Below are positions 1-8,412 of a stretch of 36,820 nt of DNA, piece by piece. The position numbers and the translations under genes were made by a program. Numbering within the stretch: position 1 is the stretch's first letter; every line of letters starts with the position of its first letter. The notes under the pieces were generated by a model. The model had not been told where the DNA came from and searched no databases. It was given only the letters and a program-made list of their open reading frames with translations. Source of the stretch: Deinococcales bacterium (GTDB lineage: Bacteria; Deinococcota; Deinococci; Deinococcales; JAAFIG01); the NCBI GenBank assembly GCA_025352125.1, contig JANXTZ010000056.1, forward strand, positions 1-36,820. The letters run 5' to 3'.

Positions 1-260
1 GCCAAAGGTTCGTTCTACCCCTCGAAGACTCGAGCGTTCTTGGCTGGCTTTGATGATGATGTCTTTTTCTTCTTGACTGTAGGCGTTGGTGCGCGGGTTT
101 TCACGGTGTTGTTTCTTGCAGGTTTTGCAACGGTAGCGTTGTCTGCCGTCTGGGGCGCGAATGCCCGTCAGGTGCTTGATTATGAGCAAGAAGCGAAACC
201 GAATTTGACGAGGGCATCGCTTTGGCAGAATGGGCAGGTTAGGGTAACTGTAATGGGCAT
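1..260 (-). pseudogene. IS1-like transposase N-terminus, frameshifted, cut by window edge
   Basis: On the minus strand an ATG at 260 opens a zinc-finger start (MPITVTLTCPFCQSDALVKF) typical of the first protein of IS1-family elements. The frame then hits a stop near 182. The family signature resumes in another frame: GRQRYRCKTCKK, giving the second CxxC, followed by a helix-turn-helix start with ERSSLRGVERTFG running off the window edge. The break coincides with a 16-mer at 160-175 that recurs at 30073-30088 in a REP-like element, so the frameshift may come from a small inserted repeat. The alternative is that the two frames are a natural two-part transposase, but IS1 normally shifts frame later. 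It lies just downstream of rplL. Confidence 0.6.
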
Positions 261-286
261 GAAATCATTCTATATCAAACCACTAC

Positions 287-303
287 CGAGAATCCGATTC
301 TCG
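287..303. other. Short perfect hairpin downstream of rplL
   Basis: CGAGAAT and ATTCTCG form a 7-bp perfect stem with a 3-nt loop, 30 bp beyond the rplL stop, and the right arm overlaps a CTCGAG. In the rplL transcript direction it is preceded by an A-run and not followed by a clean T-run, so it is at best a weak terminator. Confidence 0.35.
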
Positions 304-332
304 AGCTTTTTAAACTGTTATTCGCTTTTAAC

Positions 333-704
333 TTACTTGACTTCGACGGTTGCGCCAGCGTCAACCAATTGCTTCTTGATTTTCTCGGCTTCGTCCTTGC
401 TGACGCCTTCTTTGACCGCGCCGCCGGCTTCGGTCAAGTCTTTGGCTTCTTTCAAGCCCAAACCGGTGATGGCACGGACTTCTTTAATGACGTTGATCTT
501 ATTCGCGCCAGCTTCTTTGAGCACAACGTCGAACTCGGTCTTCTCTTCGACCACGGCTGCTGGACCTGCGGCTGCTGGACCTGCGGCAACGGCGACGGCT
601 GCGGTGACGCCCCAGGTGTCTTTGAGGGTGTCAATCAAGTCTTTGATCTCCAAGATGGTGGCGCTTGAAAGTTCTTCGACGATACGTGCTTTGTCTAAAG
701 CCAT
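333..704 (-). CDS. rplL: 50S ribosomal protein L7/L12
   Basis: The 123-residue acidic stalk protein of the large ribosomal subunit recruits translation GTPases as dimers bound to L10. It shows the family order: N-terminal dimerisation helices (about 1-33), a flexible Ala/Pro/Gly hinge (about 36-52) and a C-terminal domain (about 54-123) with the conserved [19 protein letters not shown] helix pair. The ATG at 704 follows AAGGAGA at good spacing. It is the second gene of rplJ-rplL. rpoB, which follows rplL in many bacteria, is absent; a transposase remnant lies there instead. It contains no CTCGAG, although the gap before it has three. Confidence 0.97.
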   Translation of the reverse strand: MALDKARIVEELSSATILEIKDLIDTLKDTWGVTAAVAVAAGPAAAGPAAVVEEKTEFDVVLKEAGANKINVIKEVRAITGLGLKEAKDLTEAGGAVKEGVSKDEAEKIKKQLVDAGATVEVK

Positions 705-782
705 GGTAATTCTCCTTTAAAGGTCTCGAGGTTTCTCGAGGTTGAAATAAGCGGCGGGTTAAATCTCGAGGGTTTCGAGGGT
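705..782 (-). repeat. rplJ-rplL spacer with three CTCGAG copies
   Basis: The 78-bp intercistronic gap carries three CTCGAG copies (724-729, 735-740 and 765-770) plus one near-copy (TTCGAGG at about 774-780). They are partly arranged as direct repeats of a CCTCGAGA-like unit on the minus strand. I see no promoter or terminator in it other than the rplL ribosome binding site. Confidence 0.6.
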
Positions 783-1301
783 TTACGCGGCTTGTTGGAC
801 TTTGGCATCGAGGATGCCGACGAGTTCCTGTTGTTTGCTGCCGAGCACGCCAACCAAGTTGGATGGTACTGCCTCGAGCACGCCGAGCAATTCTGAACGC
901 AGAACGTCCTTGCTGGGCAGGTTGGCAATGTCTTCAAAACGCTTCGCATCAATGACCGCACCGTCCAGAACGCCGCCTTTGGCGTTTGGAATGCCTTTGT
1001 CATTCTTCTTGGCGTAATCTACCAGGGCTTTGACTGGACCGATGGCGTCTTCGCCTACGAGCACCAGTGCAGAAGGACCTTTGAGAAGGTCGTTCATTTC
1101 AAAGCCTTTGTCTTTGATCGCCAGGTTAATCAGGGTGTTTTTCGCCACCACGAGACGTGCTCCCACGTTTCGGAGTTCTTTGCGAAGCCCACCCAGCCCC
1201 TCGCTGGTCAAACCTTGGTAGTTCACGACATAGAAGCTCGATTGTCCCTCTAAGGACTTGCGAAGCGAAGTGAGTGATTCAAGATTGCGTTGATTTGCCA
1301 C
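783..1301 (-). CDS. rplJ: 50S ribosomal protein L10
   Basis: The 172-residue stalk-base protein anchors L7/L12 dimers and binds 23S rRNA; in many bacteria it represses its own mRNA. Family segments are clear: the start VANQRNLESL, FYVVNYQGLT, VVAKNTLINLA, LKGPSALVLVGED and NDKGIPNAKGG, ending in the helix that carries L7/L12. I chose the GTG at 1301 because AAAGGAGG lies 6 nt upstream and alignment with the family begins there; an in-frame extension to 1349 has no family support. It is co-transcribed with rplL and preceded by an L10 leader RNA. rplK and rplA are not upstream; a ROK regulator is. Confidence 0.96.
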   Translation of the reverse strand: MANQRNLESLTSLRKSLEGQSSFYVVNYQGLTSEGLGGLRKELRNVGARLVVAKNTLINLAIKDKGFEMNDLLKGPSALVLVGEDAIGPVKALVDYAKKNDKGIPNAKGGVLDGAVIDAKRFEDIANLPSKDVLRSELLGVLEAVPSNLVGVLGSKQQELVGILDAKVQQAA

Positions 1302-1330
1302 TTCTTCCTCCTTTGTCGTGCCAGCAACAC

Positions 1331-1369
1331 AAAACCGCGTTGCAGGCAAGTTATTGTCTCAAAACGCGG
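1331..1369 (-). terminator. Attenuator hairpin upstream of rplJ
   Basis: On the minus strand CCGCGTT (1369-1363) pairs perfectly with AACGCGG (1341-1335) and is followed directly by TTTT (1334-1331). It sits about 30 nt before the rplJ start and downstream of the L10-leader core, where a premature terminator would be expected for feedback control. The 21-nt loop is long, so termination strength is uncertain. Confidence 0.5.
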
Positions 1370-1371
1370 GA

Positions 1372-1532
1372 TTTAGGCATTAAAAATTTTAAGCCCTACT
1401 CTCGCATCTCGGCAGGTTGTTTAAGTCTTGCGACCCCTGCTGTCATTGACGCTCGCAACCTTGCGGTTACGCCTGATTCACCTTTCCCTTACGGGTTCGC
1501 ACGGTGTTCAGGTTGCTCGGGTGACCCCAAGC
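1372..1532 (-). ncRNA. Ribosomal L10 leader (cis-regulatory RNA)
   Basis: The rplJ 5' leader contains, on the minus strand, the hallmark core of L10-leader RNAs: GACAGCAGG (about 1447-1434), then a spacer, then CCTGCCGAGAT (about 1417-1407), the AGCAGG/CCTGCC pairing that L10 recognises. Upstream, GCAACC pairs with GGTTGC, and nested pairings CCTGA/TCAGG and CCCGTAAGGG can be drawn. Position just before rplJ and an attenuator hairpin downstream support autogenous control of rplJL by L10 (or L10-L12). Boundaries are approximate. Confidence 0.72.
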
Positions 1533-1538
1533 CGTGAA

Positions 1539-1567
1539 AGGGTATCACACAGGGCGTTAGATGTAAA
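1539..1567 (-). promoter_or_regulatory. Putative rplJL promoter inside the end of the ROK gene
   Basis: On the minus strand TTTACA (1567-1562), a 17-bp spacer and TACCCT (1544-1539) form a sigma-70-type promoter. It overlaps the ROK gene stop and would start transcription near 1532, giving a leader of about 230 nt that contains the L10 motif. Confidence 0.45.
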
Positions 1568-2789
1568 GGTTATTTTCAAAATTGTTTTGCAACAGATTGT
1601 GAAACGCGAATCCTGCTGCGCCTATCGTGACCGAATCCAGACCAAAAGAGCAACGTTCGACGGTGACGCTGCGGTAATCCTTGCCAAACAAGCGACGCTC
1701 GAGTTCTTGGGTGGCAGGTTGGATGAGTGCATCGCCAAGTTCGGCAACGCGTCCCCCCAGAATCACCAGTCTTGGATCGAAAATATTGGCGAGGTTGCCC
1801 ATAAACGTGCCGAGGTGAATCGCAGTTTTGTGAATGATTTTGACCACAATCGGGTGACGTTGCTCGAGCAACTCGAGAATTCTTTTTGAATCTGGGCGTT
1901 CGCCGGTGCCTGTCTCGATGGCGCTTTGTATGGCGTTTAAGCTGAACAGGGTTTCGGCACAGCCGACACTGCCGCATGAGCATTTTTGACCGTTTGGGAC
2001 GACTGTCATGTGTCCCCACTCGCCCGCAAAACCGCGCTGCCCGTGATAAAGCCGGTGGTCGAGGATCAAGCCGCCGCCGATGCCGGTGGTCATGTGAATG
2101 TAGAGCAGATCGCCGTCATGTTTGTGTTGCCCAAACAAGTACACCGCCATGACGGACAGGTTTGCGTCGTTGTCCACAAAAATGCGGTCTTCTGGAATTT
2201 CTGGGATTTGCTTTTGCAACAGGTTTAAGAACGGCATGTTTTCCCAACCCAAACTGGGGGCTTTGAGCACCAATCCCCTGATCGTATCGACTGGTCCTGG
2301 AATGCCCACACCCAACCCAAGAATGGTTCTGTTGTTCAAGGCATGGTTGATTCGCAATTTTTTGACGCATTTTGCCAAGCTCGAGGTGGCGATTGCGGCG
2401 TTGCTAAAATCTCCCATCACAGTTTTTCGAGCCAGAATTTCGCCGTCGATATTGGTGGCGACGCAACTGATCTCAGAAAGGTTGATTTCTGCGCCCAGCA
2501 GGACAAATCTGGCTTCGTTTAAGAACAGTGGAATCGAGGGTCGCCCCAGCGCCAGACTGACCCCGCCCTCGCCAGTGCACAGCCAACCGTCCAGCTCGAG
2601 TTCTTGCACCAGTGCGCTGACGGTGCTTTTGGTAATGCCGAGTTGTTTGGCGACATTGCTTCTCGAGATGCCCGGGTTTTGCCAGACCAGTTTGATGATG
2701 CCACTGCGATGTGGGCGTCTGGGAGTGATTCTTTCGCTTGGGGTCAAGGTCATGGTGTTTTTAAATCTTGGTTTCCGAAGTCGGAACAT
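1557..2789 (-). CDS. ROK-family transcriptional repressor, probably of xylose uptake
   Basis: The 410-residue protein combines an N-terminal winged HTH (about 29-80, ISRSNVAKQLGITKSTVSAL) with a sugar-kinase-like ROK domain. Visible ROK features are VGIPGPVD (161-168), DNDAN (206-210), GIGGG (236-240), EWGH (257-260) and the zinc motif C270-x-C272-G-x-x-G-C277. This architecture matches XylR/NagC-type repressors that release DNA on binding a sugar. It is divergent from the xylose-type ABC transporter genes, so it most likely represses them. I kept the ATG at 2789 because AAGGA lies 8 nt upstream; an internal ATG at 2753 has no such site. Confidence 0.88.
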   Translation of the reverse strand: MFRLRKPRFKNTMTLTPSERITPRRPHRSGIIKLVWQNPGISRSNVAKQLGITKSTVSALVQELELDGWLCTGEGGVSLALGRPSIPLFLNEARFVLLGAEINLSEISCVATNIDGEILARKTVMGDFSNAAIATSSLAKCVKKLRINHALNNRTILGLGVGIPGPVDTIRGLVLKAPSLGWENMPFLNLLQKQIPEIPEDRIFVDNDANLSVMAVYLFGQHKHDGDLLYIHMTTGIGGGLILDHRLYHGQRGFAGEWGHMTVVPNGQKCSCGSVGCAETLFSLNAIQSAIETGTGERPDSKRILELLEQRHPIVVKIIHKTAIHLGTFMGNLANIFDPRLVILGGRVAELGDALIQPATQELERRLFGKDYRSVTVERCSFGLDSVTIGAAGFAFHNLLQNNFENNLYI

Positions 2790-3137
2790 CCCAAAAATCC
2801 TTAAAGACTTATTTCATTTTTGTAACCAAAGCCAGTATATCATGATGCACCAGGGAAATACGATTCAAAAATTTTGCGTTTAGAACAGTGATCCTGGTAT
2901 AAAATAAAATCTTCAAGATGGTTATTGACAGATCAACAATCGGGACTGTATGCTCACTTAGTACAAAAAACGAACAAAAGATTTAAATGTCTTTCTGAGA
3001 ATTCTCGGACTTTCTTGCAAACGCCTCGATTTGAGCTACAATGCGAAGGATTCCAAGAACTCAAAAAAGGCAAGAAATTGAGTAAGTCGTGCTTTGTCAC
3101 GGGTGGAATTCTAGGCTTTAGTGTTTCAGGAGGTTGT
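2790..3137 (+). promoter_or_regulatory. Divergent control region, ROK repressor / sugar importer
   Basis: This 348-bp AT-rich gap has no gene and no CTCGAG. On the plus strand there are two promoter candidates: TTGCGT (2874-2879), 18 bp, TATAAA (2898-2903); and TTGACA (2925-2930), 18 bp, TATGCT (2949-2954). Either gives a long 5' leader of about 180-230 nt before the binding-protein gene, whose AGGAGG lies at 3128-3133. ATCATGAT (about 2840-2847) is a small palindrome. I could not identify a convincing long ROK operator. Confidence 0.5.
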
Positions 3138-4196
3138 ATGAAGAAATGGCAAATTGGTGCAATTGGTCTGCTCTCCGCGAGCTTGCTCTCGGGTTCGTTC
3201 ATGGCGCTCAACTCGAGTGCAGGCGCACAAGGCGGCATGGTTGTTGGTGTGAGCTGGAGCAACTTTCAAGAAGAACGTTGGAAGACAGACGAAGCCGCCA
3301 TTAAAGGCGCACTGACCGCAGCAGGTGCAACTTACGTCAGCACCGACGCTCAATCCTCGAGCGAAAAGCAAATCAATGACGTGAACACCTTGATCACCAA
3401 AGGCGCGAAAGCGATTATCCTTTTGGCTCAGGACAAGGATGCCATTGGACCAGCCATCGAGGCTGCCAAAGCCGCAAAAATTCCAGTCGTTGCCTACGAC
3501 CGCTTGATCGAAAATCCGTATGCCTACTACCTGACGTTCGACAACGTCGAAGTGGGTCGTATCATGGCGCGTGAAATCTTGAAAGTGAAATCCAGAGGAC
3601 AGTTCGTCTTTATCAAAGGCGACCCAGGCGATGCCAACGCAGAATTTGTCTACGGCGGTCAACGCGAAATCCTCGAGCCTTCAATCACCAGTGGCAAGAT
3701 CAAAGTCGCCGCGATTCAAGCGACCGAAGGTTGGAAGCCAGAAAATGCTCAACGCAACATGGAACAAATCCTAACCAAACTCAACAACAAAGTTGACGTG
3801 GTCATGTCATCGAACGACGGTATGGCAGGCGGCGCCATCGCTGCTTTGGCTGCCGTTAAGTTGGCTGGCAAAGTTGCGGTTTCGGGTCAGGACGGCGATT
3901 TGGGCGCTCTCAACCGCGTTGCGCTTGGAACACAAACCGTCAGCGTTTGGAAAGACTCACGCGCTTTGGGCAAAGCCGCCGCCGAAATCGCCGTCGAACT
4001 TGCCAAAGGCACAGCTTTGACCGCCATCAAAGGCACAAAAGTCTTCAAAGACGGTCCAAAGAAAGTCGCCATGAACTCGACCTTGCTTGCCCCAATCGGC
4101 ATCACCAAAAAGAACCTGAACTTGGTGCTCGACGCTGGCTGGATCAAGAAAGAAGTGTTGTGCGCTGGCGTGACCAAACTCGCAATCTGCAAGTAA
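3138..4196 (+). CDS. xylF: Xylose-type ABC transporter, periplasmic binding protein
   Basis: The 352-residue lipid-free secreted sugar-binding protein belongs to the RbsB/XylF class (Peripla_BP_4 fold). A signal peptide covers about 1-30 (KK start, hydrophobic core, cleavage around GAQG). Mature features include [19 protein letters not shown], the XylF-type AYDRLI (119-124), TFDN (133-136) and a late SGQDGD. Two Cys near the C-terminus could form a disulfide. AGGAGG 4 nt before the ATG at 3138 fixes the start; the reading frame is open upstream but lacks coding character. It is first of the importer genes and faces the ROK repressor. Substrate xylose is inferred from family resemblance. Confidence 0.88.
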   Translation: MKKWQIGAIGLLSASLLSGSFMALNSSAGAQGGMVVGVSWSNFQEERWKTDEAAIKGALTAAGATYVSTDAQSSSEKQINDVNTLITKGAKAIILLAQDKDAIGPAIEAAKAAKIPVVAYDRLIENPYAYYLTFDNVEVGRIMAREILKVKSRGQFVFIKGDPGDANAEFVYGGQREILEPSITSGKIKVAAIQATEGWKPENAQRNMEQILTKLNNKVDVVMSSNDGMAGGAIAALAAVKLAGKVAVSGQDGDLGALNRVALGTQTVSVWKDSRALGKAAAEIAVELAKGTALTAIKGTKVFKDGPKKVAMNSTLLAPIGITKKNLNLVLDAGWIKKEVLCAGVTKLAICK

Positions 4197-4210
4197 TTTA
4201 AGGTAACACG

Positions 4211-4246
4211 CGGGCGGGCATACGGTTTTGTGTGCTCGCCCGTTTT
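4211..4246 (+). terminator. Intercistronic hairpin between binding protein and permease genes
   Basis: CGGGCG (4211-4216) pairs with CGCCCG (4237-4242), extended by GCA/TGC pairs, and is followed by TTTT. Leaky termination here is a common way to make more binding protein than membrane components. Confidence 0.65.
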
Positions 4247-4284
4247 GATTCTGAAACCACCAAAGAATCTCGAGGTCATTTTTT

Positions 4285-5511
4285 ATGCAAAATGTACAAA
4301 CGAACCAAGCGCCCGCCGTTCGTCGTTCGCTGCTCCAGAATTTGGGTATTGATGCTCAACTGCTGACGATGCTTGCGGCAATCGTGATGGTCTGGATTGG
4401 TTTTCAAATTTGGAGCGAAGGACTTTTTCTTTCACCACGAAATTTATGGTTCTTGGCTGTTCAATCTGCTGTTGTCGGCATCATGGTTGGCGGCATGGTC
4501 TTGATTATTGTCGCACGTCAGATTGACCTGGCGGCGGGCAGCATTCTTGGTTTTACGGCAATGGTGATGGCAGTCTTTCAAGCACCACCGCCAAACGGTT
4601 TGGGCTTGCATTGGATCATTGCCCTGATCGCAGGCATTTTGGTTGCCATATTGATTGGATCAATCAACGGTTCAGTCAGCGCCTATGTTGGTGTACCAGC
4701 TTTCGTGGTGACATTGGCGGGTATGATGATTTTTCGCAACCTTACGTTCAGTCTTTCAAATGTGACCATCACACCGCTCAACGAAACCTTTCAAATTCTT
4801 GGCGGCGGCAATAACGGCTCAATCGGTCCATTGTGGACTTGGGTCTTTGGTCTTGCTATTGCCGTCCTGATCTTGTGGCAAACCCTGGCTGGTCGTTTGC
4901 GTCGTCAAAAAAATGGTTTTGCAGTGCGCCCCATGTGGGCTGAAGCCCTGGTCACAGGATTGACATTGCTGATCGTTTTGGGCTTTGTGCTTGTCATGAA
5001 CGCTTACCCCGTGCCTGGTACAGACCCACCCGTCGGAAGCGGCATTCCAATACCCGTCTTGATCGCCCTGGCGGTTCTTGGTTTTTTAAACTGGATGACC
5101 CGCAACACCCGTTTTGGACGCTATATTTTTGCGATTGGCGGCAACCCCGAAGCGGCACTCCTGGCAGGGATCAACGTGAAACGCACCATGCTCTTTATTT
5201 TTATGCTGATGGGTTTTCTGACCGCCATCGCTGCCGCAGTACAAGCGGCACGTCTAAACGGCGCAACGCCAACCGTAGGACGCGACCTCGAGCTGACCGT
5301 CATTGCCGGTGCGGTGATTGGCGGCACGGTGCTTTCAGGCGGCGCTGGCACGATTTTGGGCGCAGGTTTGGGCGCACTTTTAATGAGCAGTCTCGAGAAT
5401 GGTTTGGGTTTGGTTGGTGTGGCAACTGAACAACAGAAAATCGTGATTGGCATCGTTTTGTTGCTGGCAGTTATCTGGAACACCGTCAGTGCGAGATGGA
5501 GGAAAGGCTGA
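4285..5511 (+). CDS. xylH: Xylose-type ABC transporter, permease
   Basis: The 408-residue integral membrane protein of the BPD_transp_2 family would form the sugar channel with the binding protein and ATPase. Many hydrophobic segments are visible, for example around residues 28-45, 55-80, 108-135, 185-200 and 220-245, and the C-terminal [18 protein letters not shown] is the usual family signature, as is [14 protein letters not shown]. Its length suits XylH (near 400 residues, longer than RbsC). The ribosome binding site GAGGT is the tail of a CTCGAG at 4269-4274. It overlaps the next gene by 1 nt (TGATG). Confidence 0.9.
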   Translation: MQNVQTNQAPAVRRSLLQNLGIDAQLLTMLAAIVMVWIGFQIWSEGLFLSPRNLWFLAVQSAVVGIMVGGMVLIIVARQIDLAAGSILGFTAMVMAVFQAPPPNGLGLHWIIALIAGILVAILIGSINGSVSAYVGVPAFVVTLAGMMIFRNLTFSLSNVTITPLNETFQILGGGNNGSIGPLWTWVFGLAIAVLILWQTLAGRLRRQKNGFAVRPMWAEALVTGLTLLIVLGFVLVMNAYPVPGTDPPVGSGIPIPVLIALAVLGFLNWMTRNTRFGRYIFAIGGNPEAALLAGINVKRTMLFIFMLMGFLTAIAAAVQAARLNGATPTVGRDLELTVIAGAVIGGTVLSGGAGTILGAGLGALLMSSLENGLGLVGVATEQQKIVIGIVLLLAVIWNTVSARWRKG

Positions 5512-6260
5512 TGAATCCATTGATTGAGATGAAAAACATTTCTTTGCGATTCGGCGGCAATCAAGCCCTGAGCGATGTGTCGATCAACCTTTACCCTGGC
5601 GAGGTGGTCGGGCTTCTCGGTCACAACGGTGCTGGCAAAAGCACACTAATCAAAGTGCTTTCTGGCGCTTACAAGTCTGATTCTGGACAGATTTTTGTCG
5701 AGGGTTCTGAAGTCAAGATCAACAACCCACAAGATTCGCAGCGTCATGGCATTGAAACGATTTATCAAAGCTTGGCTTTGGCAGACAATCTAGATGCCGT
5801 CGCCAATGTTTTCTTGGGACGCGAAAAGATCAATGGTGTTGTGCTTGATGAGGACACCATGGAAATCGAAGCCCGCAAAGTGCTTGACCGCCTGCGCGTG
5901 AAAATTCCAAGTCTGCGCGTGCCAGTCTCGAACATGTCTGGTGGTCAACGCCAGACCGTGGCAATCGCTCGAGCGGTGTATTTCAAAGCCAAAGTGCTCA
6001 TCATGGACGAACCCACCGCCGCGCTCGGACCCGAAGAAACCCAGAAGGTCGGCGAGTTGATCAAAGCCTTGAAAGCTGAGGGCGTGGGTATCTTTTTGAT
6101 CTCGCACGATTTGCACGACGTGGCAGACCTGTCTGACCGCCTGACCGTCATGAAAAACGGACGGGTGGTTGGCACGGTCAACACCAAAGATGTCAGTGAA
6201 GACGAGGTGCTGGGCATGATTATTGCTGGCACAACCCCGAAACATCTGGCAAACAAATAA
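5511..6260 (+). CDS. xylG: Xylose-type ABC transporter, single-domain ATPase
   Basis: The 249-residue ATPase energises the importer from the cytoplasmic side. It has Walker [10 protein letters not shown] (37-45), the Q-loop near 86, signature MSGGQ (142-146), Walker B VLIMDEP (162-168) and switch H199. E. coli XylG, RbsA and AraG carry two fused ATPase domains (about 500 residues); this one has a single domain and would work as a homodimer, as in several other phyla. The ATG at 5511 overlaps the permease stop and is preceded by GGAGGAAAGG. It is the last gene of the operon, with a terminator-like hairpin 15 bp on. Confidence 0.88.
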   Translation: MNPLIEMKNISLRFGGNQALSDVSINLYPGEVVGLLGHNGAGKSTLIKVLSGAYKSDSGQIFVEGSEVKINNPQDSQRHGIETIYQSLALADNLDAVANVFLGREKINGVVLDEDTMEIEARKVLDRLRVKIPSLRVPVSNMSGGQRQTVAIARAVYFKAKVLIMDEPTAALGPEETQKVGELIKALKAEGVGIFLISHDLHDVADLSDRLTVMKNGRVVGTVNTKDVSEDEVLGMIIAGTTPKHLANK

Positions 6261-6274
6261 ACCATTCTTTCAGG

Positions 6275-6303
6275 CTCGAGATTCCGAAACCTAGAATCTC
6301 GAG
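6275..6303 (+). terminator. Terminator-like hairpin built from two CTCGAG copies
   Basis: CTCGAGATTC (6275-6284) and GAATCTCGAG (6294-6303) form a perfect 10-bp stem with a 9-nt loop, followed by a weak T-rich tract (TTATTACTT). Each arm ends in one CTCGAG. Confidence 0.6.
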
Positions 6304-6371
6304 TTATTACTTCCAGGTTCATTTCAGGTTTGATGCGTGTCAATCTCAGGAGCAAACTCGAGGATGGGTCA

Positions 6372-7697
6372 ATGAAAAAACAAATGATCAAAAGTCTTTT
6401 GCTAATCTCAAGTTTGGGCATTCTCGGTCTGGTCTTGCACGCCCGAGCCGACGAGGCTCCAAGCTTGCCACTCGAGAAAATCGTCATCAACAACTGGTAC
6501 GGGTTGACCCTCGAGTTGATCCGTCACACGCCAGGTTACGCGCCGCCTGTGGCTTCACGTACCTTGGGTTACATGGGCGTGGGTTTGTACGAATCGCTCG
6601 TGCCAGATTTTAAAAACTATAAATCGCTGGTCGGACAACTCAACGCCCTCGGTAAAGTTCCAAAACGCATTGCCAACAAAACCTACGACACCGCCACCAT
6701 CGAAAACGCGGTGCTCTCGAGTTTGGTACATTCATTTTTTGACAACACTGGACCGAGCGGGGCGCAATCGATGAAAAACCTTGATAAACGCCTGAAACAA
6801 AACCTGGAAGCTCGAGGAATTCCGCAAGATGTGATGGAACGCTCGCGAAATCATGGGAGACGGATTGCAACGGCAATTTTTGAATGGGCAAAAACCGATG
6901 GTGGAATGAACGGAATGCACACAGGTTATCCGCAAACTTTTACACCACCGCAAGGCGCAAATTACTGGGTCAGCCTCGTGCCGACTCAATCCAGACCACT
7001 CTTGCCATATTGGGGCAATAACCGCCCAATGGCACTCAAAACAGGTGACGAGTGCGGTATCAGTGCCCCGCTAGAATATTCTGAAAAACCCGACAGTGCT
7101 TTCTACAAAGAGGCGCTCGAGGTCTACACCATCAGCAAAACCCGCAGCGAAGAACAAACCAGCATTGCCCGTTTCTGGTCAGACGACGCCATGCTCTCCA
7201 AAACTCCGCCAGGACACTGGATGGGACTTTTGATGCAACTCTTGGTTGAGAAAAATGCGCCCCTCGAGATGTACGCCGAAGGCTACGCCCGACTTGGTAT
7301 AGCCGTGAACGACGCCTTTATTGGTTGCTGGAAAACCAAATACGAGTACAACCTCTTGCGCCCAGTCACCTACATCAAACGCCTGATCGACCCAAAATGG
7401 GAATCGATGCTGACCACACCACCGTTCCCAGAATACCCGAGCGGTCACAGCACCCAATCTGCCGCCGCCGCCGAAGTGCTGACGCAACTGATGGGCGAGA
7501 ATCAAAGCTTCACTGACCACACCCACGACGAGGATGGACTTCCCGCCCGCAGTTACACCAGCTTCCGCGCCGCTGCCTCTGAAGCCGCACTCTCGAGGTT
7601 GTACGGTGGTATTCACTACCGCGCCGCCGTCGAGCGCGGACTCGAGCAGGGGAAGTGCATCGGCGAAAAAGTGGCAAAATTGCAATTCAAGCGCTAA
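6372..7697 (+). CDS. Secreted vanadium-dependent haloperoxidase / PAP2-family protein
   Basis: This 441-residue protein has a signal peptide (about 1-25, ending LHARA-DE). Its C-terminal half carries the vanadate/phosphate site shared by vanadium haloperoxidases and PAP2 acid phosphatases: K323-x6-R330-P, PSGH (356-359) and S-R409-x4-H415. The length and helical N-terminal half fit bacterial vanadium chloro/bromoperoxidase homologues better than short lipid phosphatases. Whether it halogenates or dephosphorylates cannot be told from sequence. The ATG at 6372 follows GAGGA from a CTCGAG; an in-frame ATG at 6330 lacks a site and would bury the signal peptide. It ends 2 nt from a convergent amidase gene. 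Confidence 0.8.
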   Translation: MKKQMIKSLLLISSLGILGLVLHARADEAPSLPLEKIVINNWYGLTLELIRHTPGYAPPVASRTLGYMGVGLYESLVPDFKNYKSLVGQLNALGKVPKRIANKTYDTATIENAVLSSLVHSFFDNTGPSGAQSMKNLDKRLKQNLEARGIPQDVMERSRNHGRRIATAIFEWAKTDGGMNGMHTGYPQTFTPPQGANYWVSLVPTQSRPLLPYWGNNRPMALKTGDECGISAPLEYSEKPDSAFYKEALEVYTISKTRSEEQTSIARFWSDDAMLSKTPPGHWMGLLMQLLVEKNAPLEMYAEGYARLGIAVNDAFIGCWKTKYEYNLLRPVTYIKRLIDPKWESMLTTPPFPEYPSGHSTQSAAAAEVLTQLMGENQSFTDHTHDEDGLPARSYTSFRAAASEAALSRLYGGIHYRAAVERGLEQGKCIGEKVAKLQFKR

Positions 7698-7699
7698 AT

Positions 7700-8245
7700 T
7701 TAGACTGCCAAAAACGCAACAATTGGCGCGACCAGACTTTCCACTCGAGCCACCATCTCATCTCGAGTGTAAGTTCTGGTCGGACCGAGTTCGACCAACA
7801 CGGCAGGTTTGATCGTGTCGTTGATGTACAAACCCTGCCCGATGACCGCACCTTTTTTGTCGTACCATTTTCGTTCCCAATGCGAAAGCACTTTGACGCT
7901 CGCCCCGACTGCCTCGCCTAGGCTGTCGCCAAGCGTTTTGGCAAAAGGCTTCGCCACTTTGACATCGTTAAAAAACACCCACAAACCAGGATCAGCCGTT
8001 GCCGTGTCGTGATGAATCGCCACCACCAAACCCTCGTCGTTTGGCGTTGCCACACGGTCTGCATAAGTCGGTCTGGTGTCAGTTTCTCGAGACAAACTCG
8101 AGCCAATGTTTTGCAATTTTAATAAATACTGCAACGCCTTGGCGGAGGTCAGGTTCAAATCTTTTTCGTTCACACCATCGCCACTCGCGCCACCATCCCG
8201 CCCACCGTGACCAGCGTCAATCCGCACCAAAATTGGCAATTTCAT
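7700..8245 (-). CDS. N-acetylmuramoyl-L-alanine amidase (Amidase_3)
   Basis: The 181-residue zinc amidase cleaves the bond between MurNAc and the stem peptide of peptidoglycan. It shows IDAGHGGRDGGASG with zinc ligand H13, E27, the AIHHD ligand (H78) and the C-terminal catalytic glutamate E152 in VELGP. It is compact, a single catalytic domain with no obvious signal peptide, so its route to the wall is unclear; such stand-alone forms are sometimes phage- or sporulation-type. I chose the ATG at 8245 because a -10-like TAAGTT ends 6 nt before it, the leaderless pattern seen at other genes here; a TTG at 8251 is possible. Confidence 0.82.
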   Translation of the reverse strand: MKLPILVRIDAGHGGRDGGASGDGVNEKDLNLTSAKALQYLLKLQNIGSSLSRETDTRPTYADRVATPNDEGLVVAIHHDTATADPGLWVFFNDVKVAKPFAKTLGDSLGEAVGASVKVLSHWERKWYDKKGAVIGQGLYINDTIKPAVLVELGPTRTYTRDEMVARVESLVAPIVAFLAV

Positions 8246-8257
8246 AGCCAAAACTTA
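8246..8257 (-). promoter_or_regulatory. Leaderless-type -10 box for the amidase gene
   Basis: On the minus strand TAAGTT (8257-8252) is followed by 6 nt and then ATG (8245). No Shine-Dalgarno is visible. I did not find a good -35. Confidence 0.4.
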
Positions 8258-8329
8258 CGGCAATCCTGTGAGCCTGCCGTGAATCAAAACTCGAGCCAAC
8301 ATGTCTGGCAGCCGAGACTCGAGCGGCGT

Positions 8330-8358
8330 TTGACTCGAGACGCTCGAGATGTTAGTTT
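8330..8358 (+). promoter_or_regulatory. Putative trp promoter
   Basis: TTGACT (8330-8335), a 17-bp spacer and TAGTTT (8353-8358) precede the trp leader peptide start (8368) by 9 nt, so the leader transcript would have almost no 5' untranslated region. The -35 overlaps a CTCGAG. Confidence 0.5.
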
Positions 8359-8367
8359 TAATTCAAG

Positions 8368-8412
8368 ATGAGTTTTCGTTCAGTTAACACTGGTTGGTGG
8401 TGGTTCAGGTAA
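8368..8412 (+). CDS. trpL: trp operon leader peptide
   Basis: A 14-codon open frame reads MSFRSVNTGWWWFR and ends TAA at 8410. Three consecutive Trp codons (8395-8403) are a strong signature of a ribosome-stalling leader peptide. It lies between a promoter-like sequence and a terminator with an alternative antiterminator fold, 160 bp before trpE. Low charged tRNA-Trp would stall the ribosome on the Trp run and allow read-through into trpE. Confidence 0.85.
   Translation: MSFRSVNTGWWWFR

Noticed and set aside
40..720. Long plus-strand open frame across rplL
   Set aside because: It is antisense to rplL and to the transposase remnant; protein sequence is low-complexity and has no ribosome site.
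1372..1532. Cobalamin- or SAM-riboswitch-like look of the rplJ leader
   Set aside because: Pieces such as GCAACC and GGTG-AATC recall those classes, but the defining boxes are missing and the L10-leader core just before rplJ explains the region better.
3138..6260. Ribose rather than xylose importer
   Set aside because: The YDRL segment of the binding protein, the longer permease and the divergent ROK repressor favour xylose; ribose importers usually sit with RbsK/RbsD and a LacI regulator. Substrate still inferred.
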